Source: Notamacropus eugenii (taxonomy: Eukaryota; Chordata; Mammalia; Diprotodontia; Macropodidae). Taken from it: a stretch of DNA of 64,000 bases. A program made the translations under genes and the position numbers. Location of the stretch: positions 247,747,010 through 247,811,009 of the forward strand of contig NC_092877.1 in the NCBI RefSeq assembly GCF_028372415.1, in the 5' to 3' direction. The notes beneath the pieces are model-generated. The model saw only the letters and a program-made list of their open reading frames with translations, made no database searches and had not been told where the DNA came from. Below, piece after piece: positions 23,276-36,200 of this stretch (position 1 is the stretch's first letter; every line of letters begins with the position of its first letter).

Positions 23276-25570
23276 TTGTGAATTAAGATGATGATGAGGG
23301 TTAATGCTGTGAAATGATGCCTGAGACTTTAGTGTCTCCTCAAAGTCTCCCCACCCTGGGAGTTTGCAGAATTTACATTTTGCTGCTTCCTGGGCTAAAC
23401 ATTTGGCTTTCCCTGGACCTACATCCATAATCTGATCTGAGATACAATACAATTCAGTTTTATATAAATTATACAAATATATTCTATGCCCTTATGTCCT
23501 TGGAAATTATAATAGGGTATGATAGACAAAAATGAACTTCATCTTCACATGTCAAATATGTATTTATTTAGCAAAGTGTGTTATCTGGATATGACTATGG
23601 CATGGCATATGCTGAAATAAGGATAAGAACTACATTCATAGCCTAAGTACAAGGCTTGCTTTATTTGTAACTGTAGATAAATCCTATTTGCAATTCTTAT
23701 ACTATGGGAATAATATTGCTTGTAGCACCCACTTCACCAGGTTAAAAAGACTACTGTGAGCATTAAAGTGTTGAAAAAAATGGGTTTTGCTATTATAGCA
23801 TGGAGAAGTTGGCATTACACCTTATTTCAATGGTGTATTTATTTCTCAGGCTTATTTTCTCATATCATATTCTCAAACATAGCTGTTTTTAATTTGTATA
23901 TATCAAGTATTGATAGGACATACAAGAAACTTCAAGTTTCCAAATTCTCAATATTTAAGGCAAATTGTGCATGTTCCATTATACACAAACAGAATGTAAG
24001 TATCACAAAATTATGTTATTGTCACATATGATGTTTATTCTCTAATGAATATTGCTTAAAAGGAGTGAACATATTTATATTTGAGTAACTTTTGTTGCTC
24101 TGAGTTAAGCTGCTCTGAACTATTTTTGAAGCATGTTTATTCAGATTCTTTTAGTTTGACAGAAAATGTTCAAACATGTTAGAAACTCCACTGTATAGTA
24201 AAATGGGAATGTCCAAATATACACATCGTTCGTATAGTCTATACACACATATATACACACATATGCATATATAGTCTTTATATGTCTGTATATGCTTATA
24301 TAGTTAGGATACAGATTTTATTGTTAAATGGTAAAAAATAAGATGACTTAATGTTTCAGTCCCATATACTTTCCATTAATAAGTTGATTAAGCAATTACA
24401 ATAAAAAATTCTTGTTATCAGTTGTGATTCTGTTGGGCAAGGCACCAAAATTGAATTCAGGCAAGATTAATATATTTGCTATGTAGAACCATAGAACATT
24501 AGATTTGAAATTCCATCAACCATAGTCCTTCTATACTCACTTGGTTCTACATTTCTTTGCTATGTACTTACTTCTCAACCTAATGAAATCCAGATTTGGC
24601 CTCACTTATCCCATTTTAACTGTAATACTAGCTGATCTCAGATATAATTATTGATTTTTTTCCTTTAGTGTATTTAAGCAGACAATGCTCCATGTGTCGA
24701 ATCCATTCCTATGTTGAAATCCTATTCTATTAAAGTTCACTTGAGAGCTATCTATCCCTTGAATTCTTCAATGATTTCCCCTACTTAAAGACATGCAAAA
24801 ATCATGTTGCACTGTTTCAAGCAGTTGATTGTCAAATTTTCGGTGTGAGAGTTTGCAACTTGAAAATTTGCCAACTTGAAGAATCAGAGCTAGATTATTT
24901 TGGTAATTGTTTAAAATTAAGGAAATAAAGAAGAAAAATAATAATGGCTTACTTTTTCAGGGAATGGGGAAAGCAAAGGAGAGGGAAAGAAAATTTGGAA
25001 CTCAATTTAAAAAATGAATGTTAAATTTTTCCTTCATATGAAGAATAATATTGCCTCACTCAAAAAATTTTAAAAATGTAAATAGAAAACAACAGAAATT
25101 TCCCAGCAAACCTTTGTTGCTACCTGGCTGAATTGTTTATTTCCACTTCCATTTTCAAATCTTTCTTCTAGTACTGTATCTGGGTCATTATTTGACTCTT
25201 TATATCATATTTACCTGGTATCAAAGTTATTTATATATGAGTCCTACTTGCCCCCACCCTTTTTACATTGTAAACTTTATGAGTTGTTATGATTTTCACT
25301 TTTTATCTTCAAATAAATAGCAAACTATTTCCTATATGATGTTTATTGAGTATGCCTGTGTAATTTCATTGATCAAAGAGATTTTGAAAATCATCTAGTT
25401 CAGTGGCAGTGAATGCAGGAAATATCTTTTTATAATACTCACACAATAATACAGTATTTAAACAGGTTTTTCTCATTGATTTGAGTGGATATTTCATGAT
25501 GCAAATTGAAACCCATCCATACCTGTTCATCTGCAATAGGCCTATCAACATTTACCTACAATGAGTTAGT
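23276..25570. other. No gene; faint old-repeat traces
   Basis: Mostly unique. 24,485-24,560 ('gaaccatagaacattagatttgaaattcc') and the following 250 bp resemble an ancient amniote interspersed repeat. 24,240-24,300 is a short CA/TA-rich patch. The open frames at 23,243-23,476 and 23,756-24,031 have no recognisable domains. Confidence 0.5.
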
Positions 25571-25574
25571 TCCA

Positions 25575-25930
25575 GGCCACTTTCCCTTCTGAGATAGAAA
25601 CTAGTTTTCCCTAAAAAGAGACTAAACTGTTGCCAGGATATTATTGTCCCCTCCTGCTTTTGGTTCACCTTGTTGTTTTCCTAATGGTATAAAAATTAAC
25701 AGCAAGCTTGAATCTAGGCATCTTTAATTTGGTAGGTGCCTGAGACAATGAGAGTAGCCATATTCTTTCCCTATGATCAGTTGAACAAACTCATTCCTTT
25801 ACAGAGGCCCCCCCTCAAAGGTGCCACTAAATAAATCTCCTTTTTGTTAAATGTTCAATGATTTATCAGTGCTTTATTTCATTCACAAATCAAAGTTGTC
25901 TAAGAGAGTTCTGGCTTTAAAACCATTTTG
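25575..25930 (+). mobile_element. Solo-LTR-like element, family 'a' copy 2
   Basis: TATA box TATAAAAA at 25,688-25,695 and AATAAA at 25,830-25,835. The tail TTTTTGTTAAATGTTCAATG resembles the tail of the 5.55-5.88-kb copy (TTTTGTTAAATATTCAACAAG), with the CATTTCA block downstream in both. The shared 'TTxGGTxGGTG' block lies between the TATA box and AATAAA. It is diverged, hence old; termini not resolved. Confidence 0.5.
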
Positions 25931-26710
25931 GTGAAGTGTAGCACAGGACGGTATTGATGTCATATTAAATCTTTTGATTTGTTAGCATCCTCACTTGCTC
26001 CCTTCTTTGGAAGGAAAAAGCAAGAATCAAGTAAAACAAATACTGCATTGGCTATGTTCAAAACTGTATATTTCAGTCTGTACACTAAATCTATTACCTC
26101 TCCCTGAGGAGACTTGAACCATGTTTTAATTGTAGTTGATTAATGAATTGATTAAGATTCTTATATTTTTCAACACTGTCTTTCTGTTTCATGTTTTTAT
26201 TATATAAACTGTTCTCTGCATTCTCTTCATTTTATTCTCCATTACTTCAAACATGTCTTACTAGGTTGGTCTGAAATTTGTTTTCCCATTGCAGCACTAT
26301 AGTATTCCTTTATATTAATAATTGATAACCTTTAGTAAGAGAGAGGGCTTCCCACAAGTTTGTCATAGGAATTCCACTAACATGACGGAGGTCTTCCTCA
26401 TTTTTTTGTGAAATCTCAAATATTTCGTTGAACTATTTTGGCTACCCACTTACCACCCCTTGCCTATTCCACAAAATTGCTTTATCTTCTCTCCTTAGTA
26501 TACATTTCCTTGATGGCAACTTTTTCTCTTCTTTCTTGAGTTTTCTCATTGGTCATATATTGCAGTGTATATATACGTACCATGTACTTCCTTTTTATTT
26601 TCCCTGTAAGCCTTTTAATTCTTCAAAGAACGTTGTATTCCATAACTAGTTACCATATATCAACAGGACACTACAAAAGTATGCATATAACAGAATATTA
26701 TAATTGAAAA
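25931..26710. other. No gene recognised
   Basis: AT-rich sequence. The frame 26,428-26,649 has no motif. No complete repeat identified. Confidence 0.45.
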
Positions 26711-26712
26711 GG

Positions 26713-26723
26713 TGAGACTCTTT
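26713..26723. repeat. L1 target-site duplication, left
   Basis: TGAGACTCTTT, matching TGAGACACTTT at 33,462-33,472 with one mismatch. It directly abuts the A-rich (here T-rich) L1 3' end. Confidence 0.7.
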
Positions 26724-26999
26724 TCTTTTTTAATTTTACTTATTTTCAGTGTTCTACAATCTCTACCATATAACTTAGATTTTTTTCCCCATCCTCCACA
26801 CCCTTCCCCCCTAACTGCTCCCTCGCTCCCCTCAATGACATACAATTTTATATAGGTTCTACACATATATTCCTATTAAATACATTTTCACCGTAGTCAT
26901 GTCGGATAGAAGAATGAAAGTGACTGAGAGAACATATAACAAACCAAAATGTAATTCAAAAGAAAATGATCTGCTATATTCTGTGACTGAATTCCATAG

Positions 27000-29900
27000 T
27001 TCTTTCTCTGTATGTGGAAGCCATTTGGCTTTTAAAGGTCATTGGGAATTTTTTAAGCCATTGCATTGCAAGGAAGTACTAAGTCTACCAGAAAAAATCC
27101 TTGCACAATGTGATTGTTGCTGTGCACAAAGATCTCCTGGTTCTGCTCCTTTCACCCAACATCAGATTATATAAGTCTTTTCAGGCCTACCTAAAGTCTT
27201 CTTGTTCATCATTTCCTGTGGCACAAAAGTATTCCATTGCATTCATATACCACAGTTTATTCAATCATTACCTAACTGAGGGGCATCCTCTTGATTTCCA
27301 GTTATTGGACACAACAAAGAGTGCTGCTATAAATATTTTTGTACATGTAAGACCTTCTACCATTTTTATGATCCCTTGGGGATTCCTAGAATTTTCATTG
27401 CTGGGTCAAAGGGCATGCACATTTTTGTAGCCCTTTGGGCATAATTTCAAATTGTCCTCTAGAATGGTTGCATCGGCTCACAGCTCCACCAACAATGAAT
27501 TAGTGTTCCAACTCTTTTCCACCATTTCTCATCTTCCTATTTTGTCATGTTGCCCAATCTGAGGGTGTGATGTGGTATTTCAGATTTGTTTTGATTTGCA
27601 TCTCTCTGATCAATAGAGATTTAGAACATTTTTCCATGGGATTATAGATATTTTTAATTTCTTCCTCTGAAAGCTGCCTGTTCATATACTTTGACCGTTA
27701 ATCAATTGGGGAAGGACTTGTATTCTTGTACATTTGACTCAGTTCTCTATATATGTTAGAGATGAGCCTTTTATCAGAGACACTAGTTGAAAAATTCTTT
27801 CCCAGTTTTCTTCTTCCCTCTTGATCTTGGTTGTATTTGGTTTGTTTGTGCAAAACATTTTCAGTTTAACGTAACCAAAATTATACATTTTGCACTTCGT
27901 GGTGTTTTCTGTCTCTTGTTTAGTCAAAAATTCTTCCCTTCTCCATGAATCTGATAAATACACTATTCCTTGTTTCATCAATTTGTTTATAGTAACAATC
28001 TTTATACCTAGAACATGTACCCATTTGGACTTTATTCATGTGTACAGTGTCAGGCATTGGTCTATGCCTAGTTTCCATCACACTGTTATCCAGTTTTCCC
28101 AGCAATTTTTTTTGACAGTGAGTTTTATCCCCTAAGCTGCTGTCATGGGATTTATGAAGCAATAGATTTCTGTATTCATTAACTACTGTGTCTTGAGTAC
28201 TTAGCCTATTCTTCTGGTATAACCTTCTGTTTTTTAGTCAGTACCAAGTGGTTTTGATAATTGCTGTTTTATAATACAATTTGATATCTGATAGAGCTAG
28301 GCCACCTTCCCTAGTATTTCTTTTCAATAGTTCCCTTGATATTCTGGACCTTTTATATTTCCAGATGAATTTTGAAATTATTTTTCTAGCTGTAGAAAAT
28401 AATTATCTGATATTTTGATTGGAATAGCACTGAATAAGTAAATTAACTTAGGTCGAATTGTGATTTTTATTATATTGGCTTGACCTGTCCAAAGCAACCG
28501 AATTTTTTCTACTTACTTAGGTGTGACTTTAGTTGTGTTCATATAGTCTCTGCATTTCTTTTGACTGTTAGACTCTCAAATATTTTATAGTGCCTACCTT
28601 AGCTTTAAATGGGATTTCTCTTTCTATTACTTGTTGTTGGACTTTGTTGTGATATATAGAAATGCAGAAGATTTTTGTGGCTTTATTTTGAAACCAGTAG
28701 CTTTGCCACAGTTGTTTACTATTTCAAGTAGTTTTTTACTTGATTCTCTGGGATCCTCTGAGTATATCATCATATCATCTGCAAAGAGTGATAACTTAGT
28801 TCCTTTTTCGCCTATTCTAATTCCTTCAATTTCTTTTTCTTCTCTTATTGTTACACCTAACATTTCTAGTACCATATTGACCAACAGTGGTGATAATGGA
28901 CATCCTTTTTTCACCCCTGATCTGATAGGAAATGCATCTAGCTTATCTCCATTGCATATAATACTTGCTGAAGGCTTTAGGTAGGTACTGATTATTATTT
29001 TGTGGAAAGTTCCCTTTATTCCTATGCTTTACAGTGTTTTTAATAGGAAAGGGTGTTGTATTTTGTCAAAAGCTTTTTTCTGCATCTAATAAGACAATCA
29101 TGGTTTTTGTTAGGTTTGTTGTTGATATGACCAATAATGCTAATAGCTTTCCTAATACTGAGCCAGCCCTTTATTCCTGGTATGAATCCTACCTGATCAT
29201 CTATTCTTGGGTTAAGTTGCTATATTCTTATTGGTATAGTGTTATTTAAAATTTTTGCCTCTATATTCATTAGAAAAATTGGTCTATAATTTTCTTTCTC
29301 TGTTTTGGCTCTTCCTGGTTTAGGTATCAAAACAATATTTCTATTATGAAAAGAATTTGGGAGGAATTTTTCTCCAATTCTCACAAATATTCTATATAGT
29401 ATTGGAATTAACTCTTTTCTAAATGTTTCATAGAAATCACTTGTATATCCATCCAGCCCTGTAGATTTTTTCCTAAGGAGTACATTGATGACTTGTTCAA
29501 ATTTTTTTTTTTCTGAGATGAGTTTATTTAAGTATTCTCATTTCTCTTTTGTTAATCTGGGCAATTTATTTTTTTTAAACTATCATCCGTCTCATTTAGA
29601 TTGTCAAATTTATGGGCGTCAAGTTGGGCAAAGTAATTTCTAATCATTGTTTTAATTTCCTCCTCATTGTAGGTGAGTTCACCCATTTCATTTTTGATAC
29701 TGGTAATTAGGTTTTCATTTTTTTTTAATCAAGTTGACCCCAGGATTATGAATTTTATTGTTTTTTCATAAAATCAACTATTAATTATAATTATTAGTTC
29801 AATAGTTTTCTTAATTTCAATTTTATTAATCTCTCCTTTGGTTTTCAGGATTTATAATTTGGTCTTTACTTGGGAATTTTCAATTTCTTCTTTTTCTAGC

Positions 29901-30840
29901 TTTTTCAGCTGCATGCCCAAGTCATTGACCTCCTCTTTCTCTATTTTATTCATGTAGGCATTCAAAGATATAAAGTTTCTCCCTAAATCTCTTTTTGCAG
30001 TATCGCATTTGATTTCGTAGGTTGTCTCATTATTTTCATTCTCCTGAATGAAGCTGTTGTTTTTTTCTATGATTTGTTGTTTGACCCACTCTTTTTTTAA
30101 GATTAGATCATTTAGTTTCCAATTAATTTTTTGGTCTATCTTTCTATGGGCTTTTATTACATATGATTTATTGCATTATGATCTGAGAAGGATGCATTGA
30201 CTCTCTGCTTTCTGCACTGGATTGTGAGGTTTTTATGCCAAGGTACATGTTCACTTTTTGCATATGTGTCATGTACTGCTGAGAGCAAGGTATTTTGAGT
30301 GCTATCCCCATTCAGATATCACCAGAGATCTATCATATCTACCTTATCCAGAGTTTTGTTCACCTCTTTAAATTCTTTCTTTTTTATTTTAGTGTTAGAT
30401 TTATCCAGTACAGTGAGGGGGAGGTTGAGGTCTCCTAGTATTATAGTTTTACTGCCCATTTCTTCCTGTAACTCCCTAAACTTCTCCTCTAAGAATCTGA
30501 ATACTATACCACTTGGAGCATATATGTTTAGTAATGATAGTGCTTTGTTGTTTATAGTGTCTTTTAGCGGGATATAGTTTCCTTCCTTATCTATTTTCAT
30601 CAGATCTATTTCTGCTTTTGCTTTTTCTGACATTAAGATTGCTATCTCTGCTTTTCTTACATCAGCTGAAGCATAATACATTCTGCTCCAACCTTTTACC
30701 TTTACCCTGTGTGAACCCCCGTGTTTCAAATGAGTTTCTTATAAACAACATATTGTTGGATTATGCTTTTTAATCCAGTCTGATATCCGTCTCAGTTTTA
30801 TATGAGAGTTCATCCCATTCACATTCACAGTTATGATTAC
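27000..30840 (-). pseudogene. L1 ORF2 remnant: endonuclease, reverse transcriptase, Cys-rich end
   Basis: ORF2 supplies nicking and reverse transcription to L1. The start region (30,720-30,840) reads NGMNSHIKLRRISDWIKK, then a stop inside the usual CLQETH motif. The endonuclease domain survives in the frame 30,319-30,729, with LLNIYAPSG and the metal/catalytic-region motif ILGDLNLPL. The reverse-transcriptase core survives in 28,627-28,914, with KKGCPLSPLLVNMVLEML and the catalytic FADDMMIY. C-terminal sequence continues to about 27,000. Frames between these windows are repeatedly shifted or stopped. Confident L1 identity; clearly non-functional. Confidence 0.9.
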
Positions 30841-31459
30841 TATTTGTGTTTTTCCCTCCATTCACTTTGCCACCATTTGTGCTGTTAGTTCTCCCTTCTC
30901 TCTTCCCCTCCACAATAGAGTTTTGATTTTTGACCACCACCTCCCACAGTCTTCTCTTCCTCCTTTCAACCCTTCACTTTCTCTCTCCTTTACCCTTACT
31001 ACGTCTTACCTCCCTTTTAGCTTCTCCTCTACTTTCTTTCCCCTCTTCCCATCCTACTGCCTTTAGAGCTAGTTAGATTTGTAGAATTAATTAAGTTTGT
31101 TCTTCCCTCCTGGAACCAAATCTGATGAGACCACTTCTCAAACAATGCTCATCTCCCTCCCCTCTTTCCCTCTACCCTAATGTCATTTTGTACTACGTTT
31201 TCCAATGGAATTTACCATTTTCTCCTTCCTTTTTTTCACATCTCCTATTAGAATCCCTTTACATGTTTAAATCACATTTTTATCATCACATCATTTACTT
31301 TATACCCATTCCTTCTATCTGTGTATATCCCTTTTATACATTATTATTTCATAATATGTATGCAATTCTCAAGATTTTCAATTAACATCTCCCCTTATAA
31401 GGAGGTAAGCAGTCTGCCCATATTGAGTAACAAGTTTTTCCTTTCACGTGTTTAGCTTT

Positions 31460-32480
31460 TTATGCCTCTCTTGAGATCTGTGCTTGAAGACCGAATTTTT
31501 GATCGAGTTCTGGCTATTTTATCAGGAAGATCTGGAAATTTCTTATTTCATTGAATGTCCATTTCCTTGCTTGAAATCTTCTGCTGAATTTTTCTCTATA
31601 ATTGATCCTTGGTTATAGTTTCAGCTCCTTTGCATTCCAGAATATCATATTCCAATTCCTTAGATTTTTTAATGTGGAAGTTTCAGGGTCTTGTGTGATC
31701 CTGACTGTAGCTTCTCAATATTTGAACAATTTCTTTCTAGTTGCCTGTAGTATTTTCTCCTTCGCTTGATAGTTCTGAACTTTGGCAACAGTATTTTTCA
31801 TGTTTTTAGTTTGGGATCCCTTTCAGGAGATGAACAGTAGACCCTTTCAATGGCTATTTTGCCCTCTGGATCTAGCAGTTCTGGGAAAATTTCCTTGATG
31901 ATATTGTACAGACTCTTTTTTTGATCATGGCTTTCTGGTAGGCCAATAATTCTTAAATTTTCTCTCCTAGATCTTTTACAAGTCAGTTGTTTTCCCAATC
32001 AGATATTTTGCATTTTATTCTATCTTTTAATTCTTTATATTTTGCTTGACTGATTCCTGATGTCTCATAGAGTCATTAGCTTCTACTTGCCCAATTCTAA
32101 TTTTTATCCAGTTGTTTTCTTCAGTTAACTTCTGCATGTCCTTTTCCATCTGTCCAATTTTTCCTTCTAAGGAATTATTTTCTACAGTTAGTTTTTGTAC
32201 TTCCTTTTCCACTTCTTCAATTTTCCTTTTTAAAGAGCTGTTCTCTTCAGGGAATTATTTTTCCATGCTTTCATAAAATCATTGGTCAGTTTTTCTTCTA
32301 TTTCCTTTTTCAGCTCTTCCAAGAGTGTTCATTGTGCATGTGAGCAGTTCATAGTCCCTTCTGAAATTTCAAATGGGAGTACAGTCTCAATAGTGACTTC
32401 TTTGTTATTAGTGTTTTGGTCCTTGTCCCCATAGAAAGATTCTATGATCTTTTCCTTCTTGCTTTGCTTCTTACTTGTGA
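31460..32480 (-). pseudogene. L1 ORF1 remnant (coiled coil + RRM)
   Basis: ORF1 encodes the RNA-binding chaperone that trimerises on L1 RNA. The frame 32,027-32,212 is heptad-rich coiled coil (IGQMEKDMQKLTEENNW). The frame 31,798-31,998 contains the conserved ENLRIIGLPESHDQKKSLYN start of the RRM domain. The C-terminal domain reads on to about 31,460 (region NEIRNFQIFL) but in shifted frames. Stops separate the parts. Confidence 0.85.
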
Positions 32481-32519
32481 TGATGACACTTTGTGTATTG
32501 TGTCATCTATTTCTTTGAG

Positions 32520-33461
32520 CTAGAAGCTAAAGAACCTGGTGCTGTGCTGGCTGGTATGAGAAAGCAGGGACCAGGTGAAGTCCTTTTTGTATTTCCCTGG
32601 ATTATCCCTGGATCTGGCTTGTGAAGTGTTGGGGAGGGGTGATCTGGTCACAGAAGGTGTCCTCAGCTGAGATAGAGCAAAGATAAGATCAGGTTTTGAT
32701 GATCTTGGCTTTCCTATTGTCTTCCCATATCTCCTGTAGTGCTCAGGCATGCCTGGGGTCCTGGTGCTGGTGGTTGTGAGGCTCCACTGCCCTGGAGCTG
32801 TGGATCTCCTCCCAGGTGCACTGAGGTGAGGCTGTCGGGGACAGTTCCAATCCTCCACCACAGTAAAAAGAATCCTACTTAGCAATTTTCCTAGCCTCTG
32901 TTTCTAGGGTACTATTTGCCCCTTCTGTTAATCATACGGTTCTGGGATATTTCTGGGGAAATATTTTATGGTTCTTTCAAGGTCAACAGGGGGAGGGAAA
33001 GAGAGAATTTACTAATCACTTTGTCATTTTGACTCCCAGATGTTCAAGTAGGTGAATTACAGACATTTAATCTGAGAGCTGATAGTCTCAGGACCAGTTG
33101 CTGCAGATAGCTGGGGTTCCTTTCAGGGCTCTCACTTACTCAGCTCCCCTGGGCACCCACTCTGAGCTGTTATTGCCCTCTGTTACCGCTGCCTGAGGCC
33201 ACCCTGGGGCTTTCCTTCTTGACTCTGCCACGGCAGGATGCACTGCACTGTGTGCTGTGTGCTCCTCCACCTCCACAGAGCAAATCTTTCCCATCCATCT
33301 TCCAGTCTGTCCTTGTCTGGAATCTGCTACAGTCTGTTTCCTATTGAATTCTATACCTCCAAAATTTGGTCAAATTCTCTTTTTTGAGGTATCTGAAGGA
33401 GTTTGTCTAAGAGTTTAGGTTAGTAGTTGCTCTTACTCTGCCATCTTTGCTCTGTCCCCCA
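32520..33461 (-). promoter_or_regulatory. L1 5' UTR / promoter region (degraded)
   Basis: GC-richer than the L1 body, beginning with the AAGATGG head typical of L1/HAL1. The 121-codon frame on this strand (32,520-32,885) is within the 5' UTR and has no protein-family signature; CpG-poor, indicating age. Confidence 0.6.
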
Positions 33462-33472
33462 TGAGACACTTT
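33462..33472. repeat. L1 target-site duplication, right
   Basis: TGAGACACTTT; pairs with 26,713-26,723. Confidence 0.7.
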
Positions 33473-33554
33473 CAACAAGATGCTTGTGGACATGAAAATA
33501 GCTTTATAATTTATTGAATCCAAACTTATTTTGTTCTTTTGTTCAACTCTTGAC

Positions 33555-33562
33555 CAAAATCT
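33555..33562. repeat. HAL1 copy C target duplication, left
   Basis: CAAAATCT, repeated exactly at 36,193-36,200. Confidence 0.7.
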
Positions 33563-34443
33563 GTTTCATTTTTTAAAATTTATTCATTTTCACTTTTCAA
33601 CATTCTTATCCCCTTCTCTTCTATTTTCCTGTAGTGTAAGATAGATTTCTTTATCTCATTGTCTGTATATTTCATTTCCTAGCTGCATGTAGAAACAATT
33701 TTTAACATTCATTTTTACGTCTTTGAGTTACACATTCTCTTCCTTCCCCCTTCCCCATTCACCCCCATTGAGAAGGCAAGCAAATTGATATAGTTTACAC
33801 ATGTGTAGTCATGCAGAATCTTTCCATAGCAGTCATTTGTGAAAAACTCATTATATTTTCCTCTATCTTGTCCCATACTCCACTTATTGTATTCTCTCCT
33901 ATGACCTGCCCCTCTACCGAAGTGTTTAATTCTGATTATGCCTTCCCCCAATCAACTATCCCTTCTATTTTCCCCCCTCTTTTATCCCATTTCCCATTGC
34001 ATTTCTATAGAGTGAGATAAAGTTACTTACCCAATGGAGTGTCTACTTTATTCCTCCTGAAGCCAAATCTGATGAAAGATAAGTTCACTTTTTCCTTCCC
34101 ATCCTTCCCCTTCTTCCCCTCCATTGTAAAAACTCTTTCTTGCCTCTTTTATGTGATGTGATTTACTACATTCTACATCTCTCTTTACCTTTTCTTAGTT
34201 CATTCCTCTAAACACTTAATTTTCTTTTTTTTCAATATCATCTCTTTATATTTAGCTTACCCTGTGTCCTTGACGGTATCTGTTTCATTCTCTCTATATA
34301 TGCACATATATTTAATTACACATATACATATGTTCACGCTAAAACATATGTATGTGTGTTTATACATGTATATATGCACATAGGTGTGTATGTATATGTA
34401 TGTGTGTGTATGTATGTGTGTATATATACATATATATATATAC

Positions 34444-34474
<31 letters not shown>

Positions 34475-36192
34475 CATATATTGCCTCCAAATATACTAGT
34501 ATTTAGAAAAGCCTCATGAGTCAAAAATATCATCCTTCCATGTAGGAATGTAAATAGTTCAACTTTAATAAGTCCCTGTTTCCTGCTTACCTTTTCATGC
34601 TTCTCTTAAATCTTGTACTTGAAAGTCAGAATTTATATTCAGCTCTGATCTTTTCAAATAGAATTCTTGGAAGTACTCTATTTCATTGTATAGCCATTTT
34701 TTCCACTGAAGTATTATACTTAGTTTTACTGGGTAGGTGATTCTTCATTTTGATCTTAGTTGTTTTGACCTCTGCAATATTATATCCCCAGCCCTCTGAT
34801 CCCTTAGTGTAGAAACTGCTAAATCTTGTGTTCTCTTGATTGGGTTTCCACAATACTTGAACGGCTTCATTCTTTCTGCTTGCAATATTTTCTCTTTGAC
34901 CTGGAAACTGTGGAATTTTGTCACAATATTCCTAGGAGTTTTCCATTTGGGATCTCTTTCAGGAGGTGATTGGTTTATTCTTGACATTTCTATTTTGTGC
35001 TCTGGTTCTACACTATCAGTGCAGTTTTCCTTGATAATTTCTTGAAAGATAATTTCTAAGCTCTTTTTTGATCATTGCTTTCATATAATTCAATAATTTT
35101 TAAATTATCTATCCCTTATCCATTTTACAGGTCAGTTATTTTTTCCAATGACATACTTAACTTTCTCTCCTATTATTTTCATTCTCTTGGTTTTGTTTTG
35201 TAATTTCTTGATTTCTCATAAAGTTATTAGCTTCCATTTGCTCCATTCTAATAAGTAATTAGTTTCTTCAGCAACCTTTTGGACCTCTTTTTCCATTTGA
35301 CCCATTCGGTTCTTTATGGCATTCCTCTCCTTACTGCCTTTTTGGACCTCTTTTGACATTTGGATTAGAATAATCTTAGAGGTTTAATTTTCTTTAGTAT
35401 TTTGGGAGTCTTCTTTAGCAAAGTATTGATGTTTTTCATGATTTCCTTGCATTACTCTCATTTTTCTTCCCAATTTTTCTGTACTTCTCTTACGTGATTT
35501 TCAGAAAACTTTTTGAGCTCTTCCATGGCCTGAGACCAATTTGTGTTTTTCTTGGAGGCTTTCTTGTCTTCTTCTGGTTGTATGTTTTGATCTGCTTTGT
35601 CACCAATAACATAAGAAATTACTTCTTAAAGAGAAAGTAAGAATCTATAGTCTATTTCTTTTTCCCCTGTTTGCTCATTTCCCAGAGATTAGTTGAATTT
35701 TGAGCTCTTTATTGAGTGGATGGTTCCAGAAGCACCATCCACTTCATCAGTGGCTGCTACCACAATGTGGCTAATGCTGAGGCCCTAGCTGCCTTGGCAT
35801 CTAGACTGGAGCTGGGGTTGGGGCTAGACCATATTACCCTCCCAGCCAGGTGAGAGACCCTTCCCAATGAAGTTTGAAGCTGTCATTGATATTTGTGGGT
35901 TGAGAAGTCTGCAAACTACGGCAGCTTCCAGTGATTCAGTCTCCTAAGGCTTGCTCCAGCTCACTCTGTACCTTGCACAGCCCACTTCGAACTGCCCTCT
36001 GCTCCCAGCCCTTTGGTATAGACCCTTCCTGTCGACCTTCCAGATTGTCTTGGGTTGGATATAGTCTGTCATTTTGTAGTTTCTGTTGCTTTAGCATTTG
36101 TTTAGAGCCACTTTTACAGATTTTTTGAGGGGTCTGAAGGGAGAGCACTGTGCAGGCCCTACTTCTACTCTGCTATCTTGACTCTACCCCCT
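33563..36192 (-). mobile_element. HAL1 copy C, full length (2.63 kb), degraded ORF1
   Basis: Uninterrupted HAL1 on the minus strand, used here as the reference layout. The 5' UTR (35,600-36,192) starts GGGGGTAGAGTCAAGATAGC. ORF1 coiled coil lies at about 35,200-35,560, and RRM/C-terminal domain at about 34,600-35,100 (frame 34,745-34,987: PPERDPKWKTPRNIVTKFHS and VKEKILQAERMKPFKYCGN). The 3' UTR includes a microsatellite (34,310-34,485), and the A-rich end is at 33,563. There is no ORF2 sequence. It lies only ~100 bp from the 5' end of the full-length L1. Confidence 0.85.
34310..34485. repeat. TA/TACA/TGTG microsatellite in HAL1 3' UTR
   Basis: Alternating TA, TG and CATA units; same relative position as in HAL1-A and HAL1-B. 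It produces the Tyr/Ile/His-rich frame 34,257-34,490. Confidence 0.9.
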
Positions 36193-36200
36193 CAAAATCT
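36193..36200. repeat. HAL1 copy C target duplication, right
   Basis: CAAAATCT; pairs with 33,555-33,562. Confidence 0.7.

Larger units (their letters stand above)
26724..33461 (-). mobile_element. Essentially full-length LINE-1 (6.7 kb), inactive
   Basis: Complete L1 order on the minus strand. The 5' UTR (about 32,480-33,461) starts GGGGGACAGAGCAAAGATGG. ORF1 runs about 31,460-32,480, an inter-ORF spacer of ~600 bp follows (30,840-31,460), then ORF2 (about 27,000-30,840) and a 3' UTR to 26,724. Flanked by an 11-bp target duplication with one mismatch. Both ORFs carry many stops and frameshifts, so it cannot retrotranspose. The spacer on the plus strand is pyrimidine-rich (30,890-31,070), which explains the Ser/Pro/Leu-rich plus-strand frames there. 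Confidence 0.88.

Noticed and set aside
30833..31385. Plus-strand Ser/Pro/Phe-rich frames in the 31-kb region
   Set aside because: Antisense of the purine-rich inter-ORF spacer of the full-length L1.
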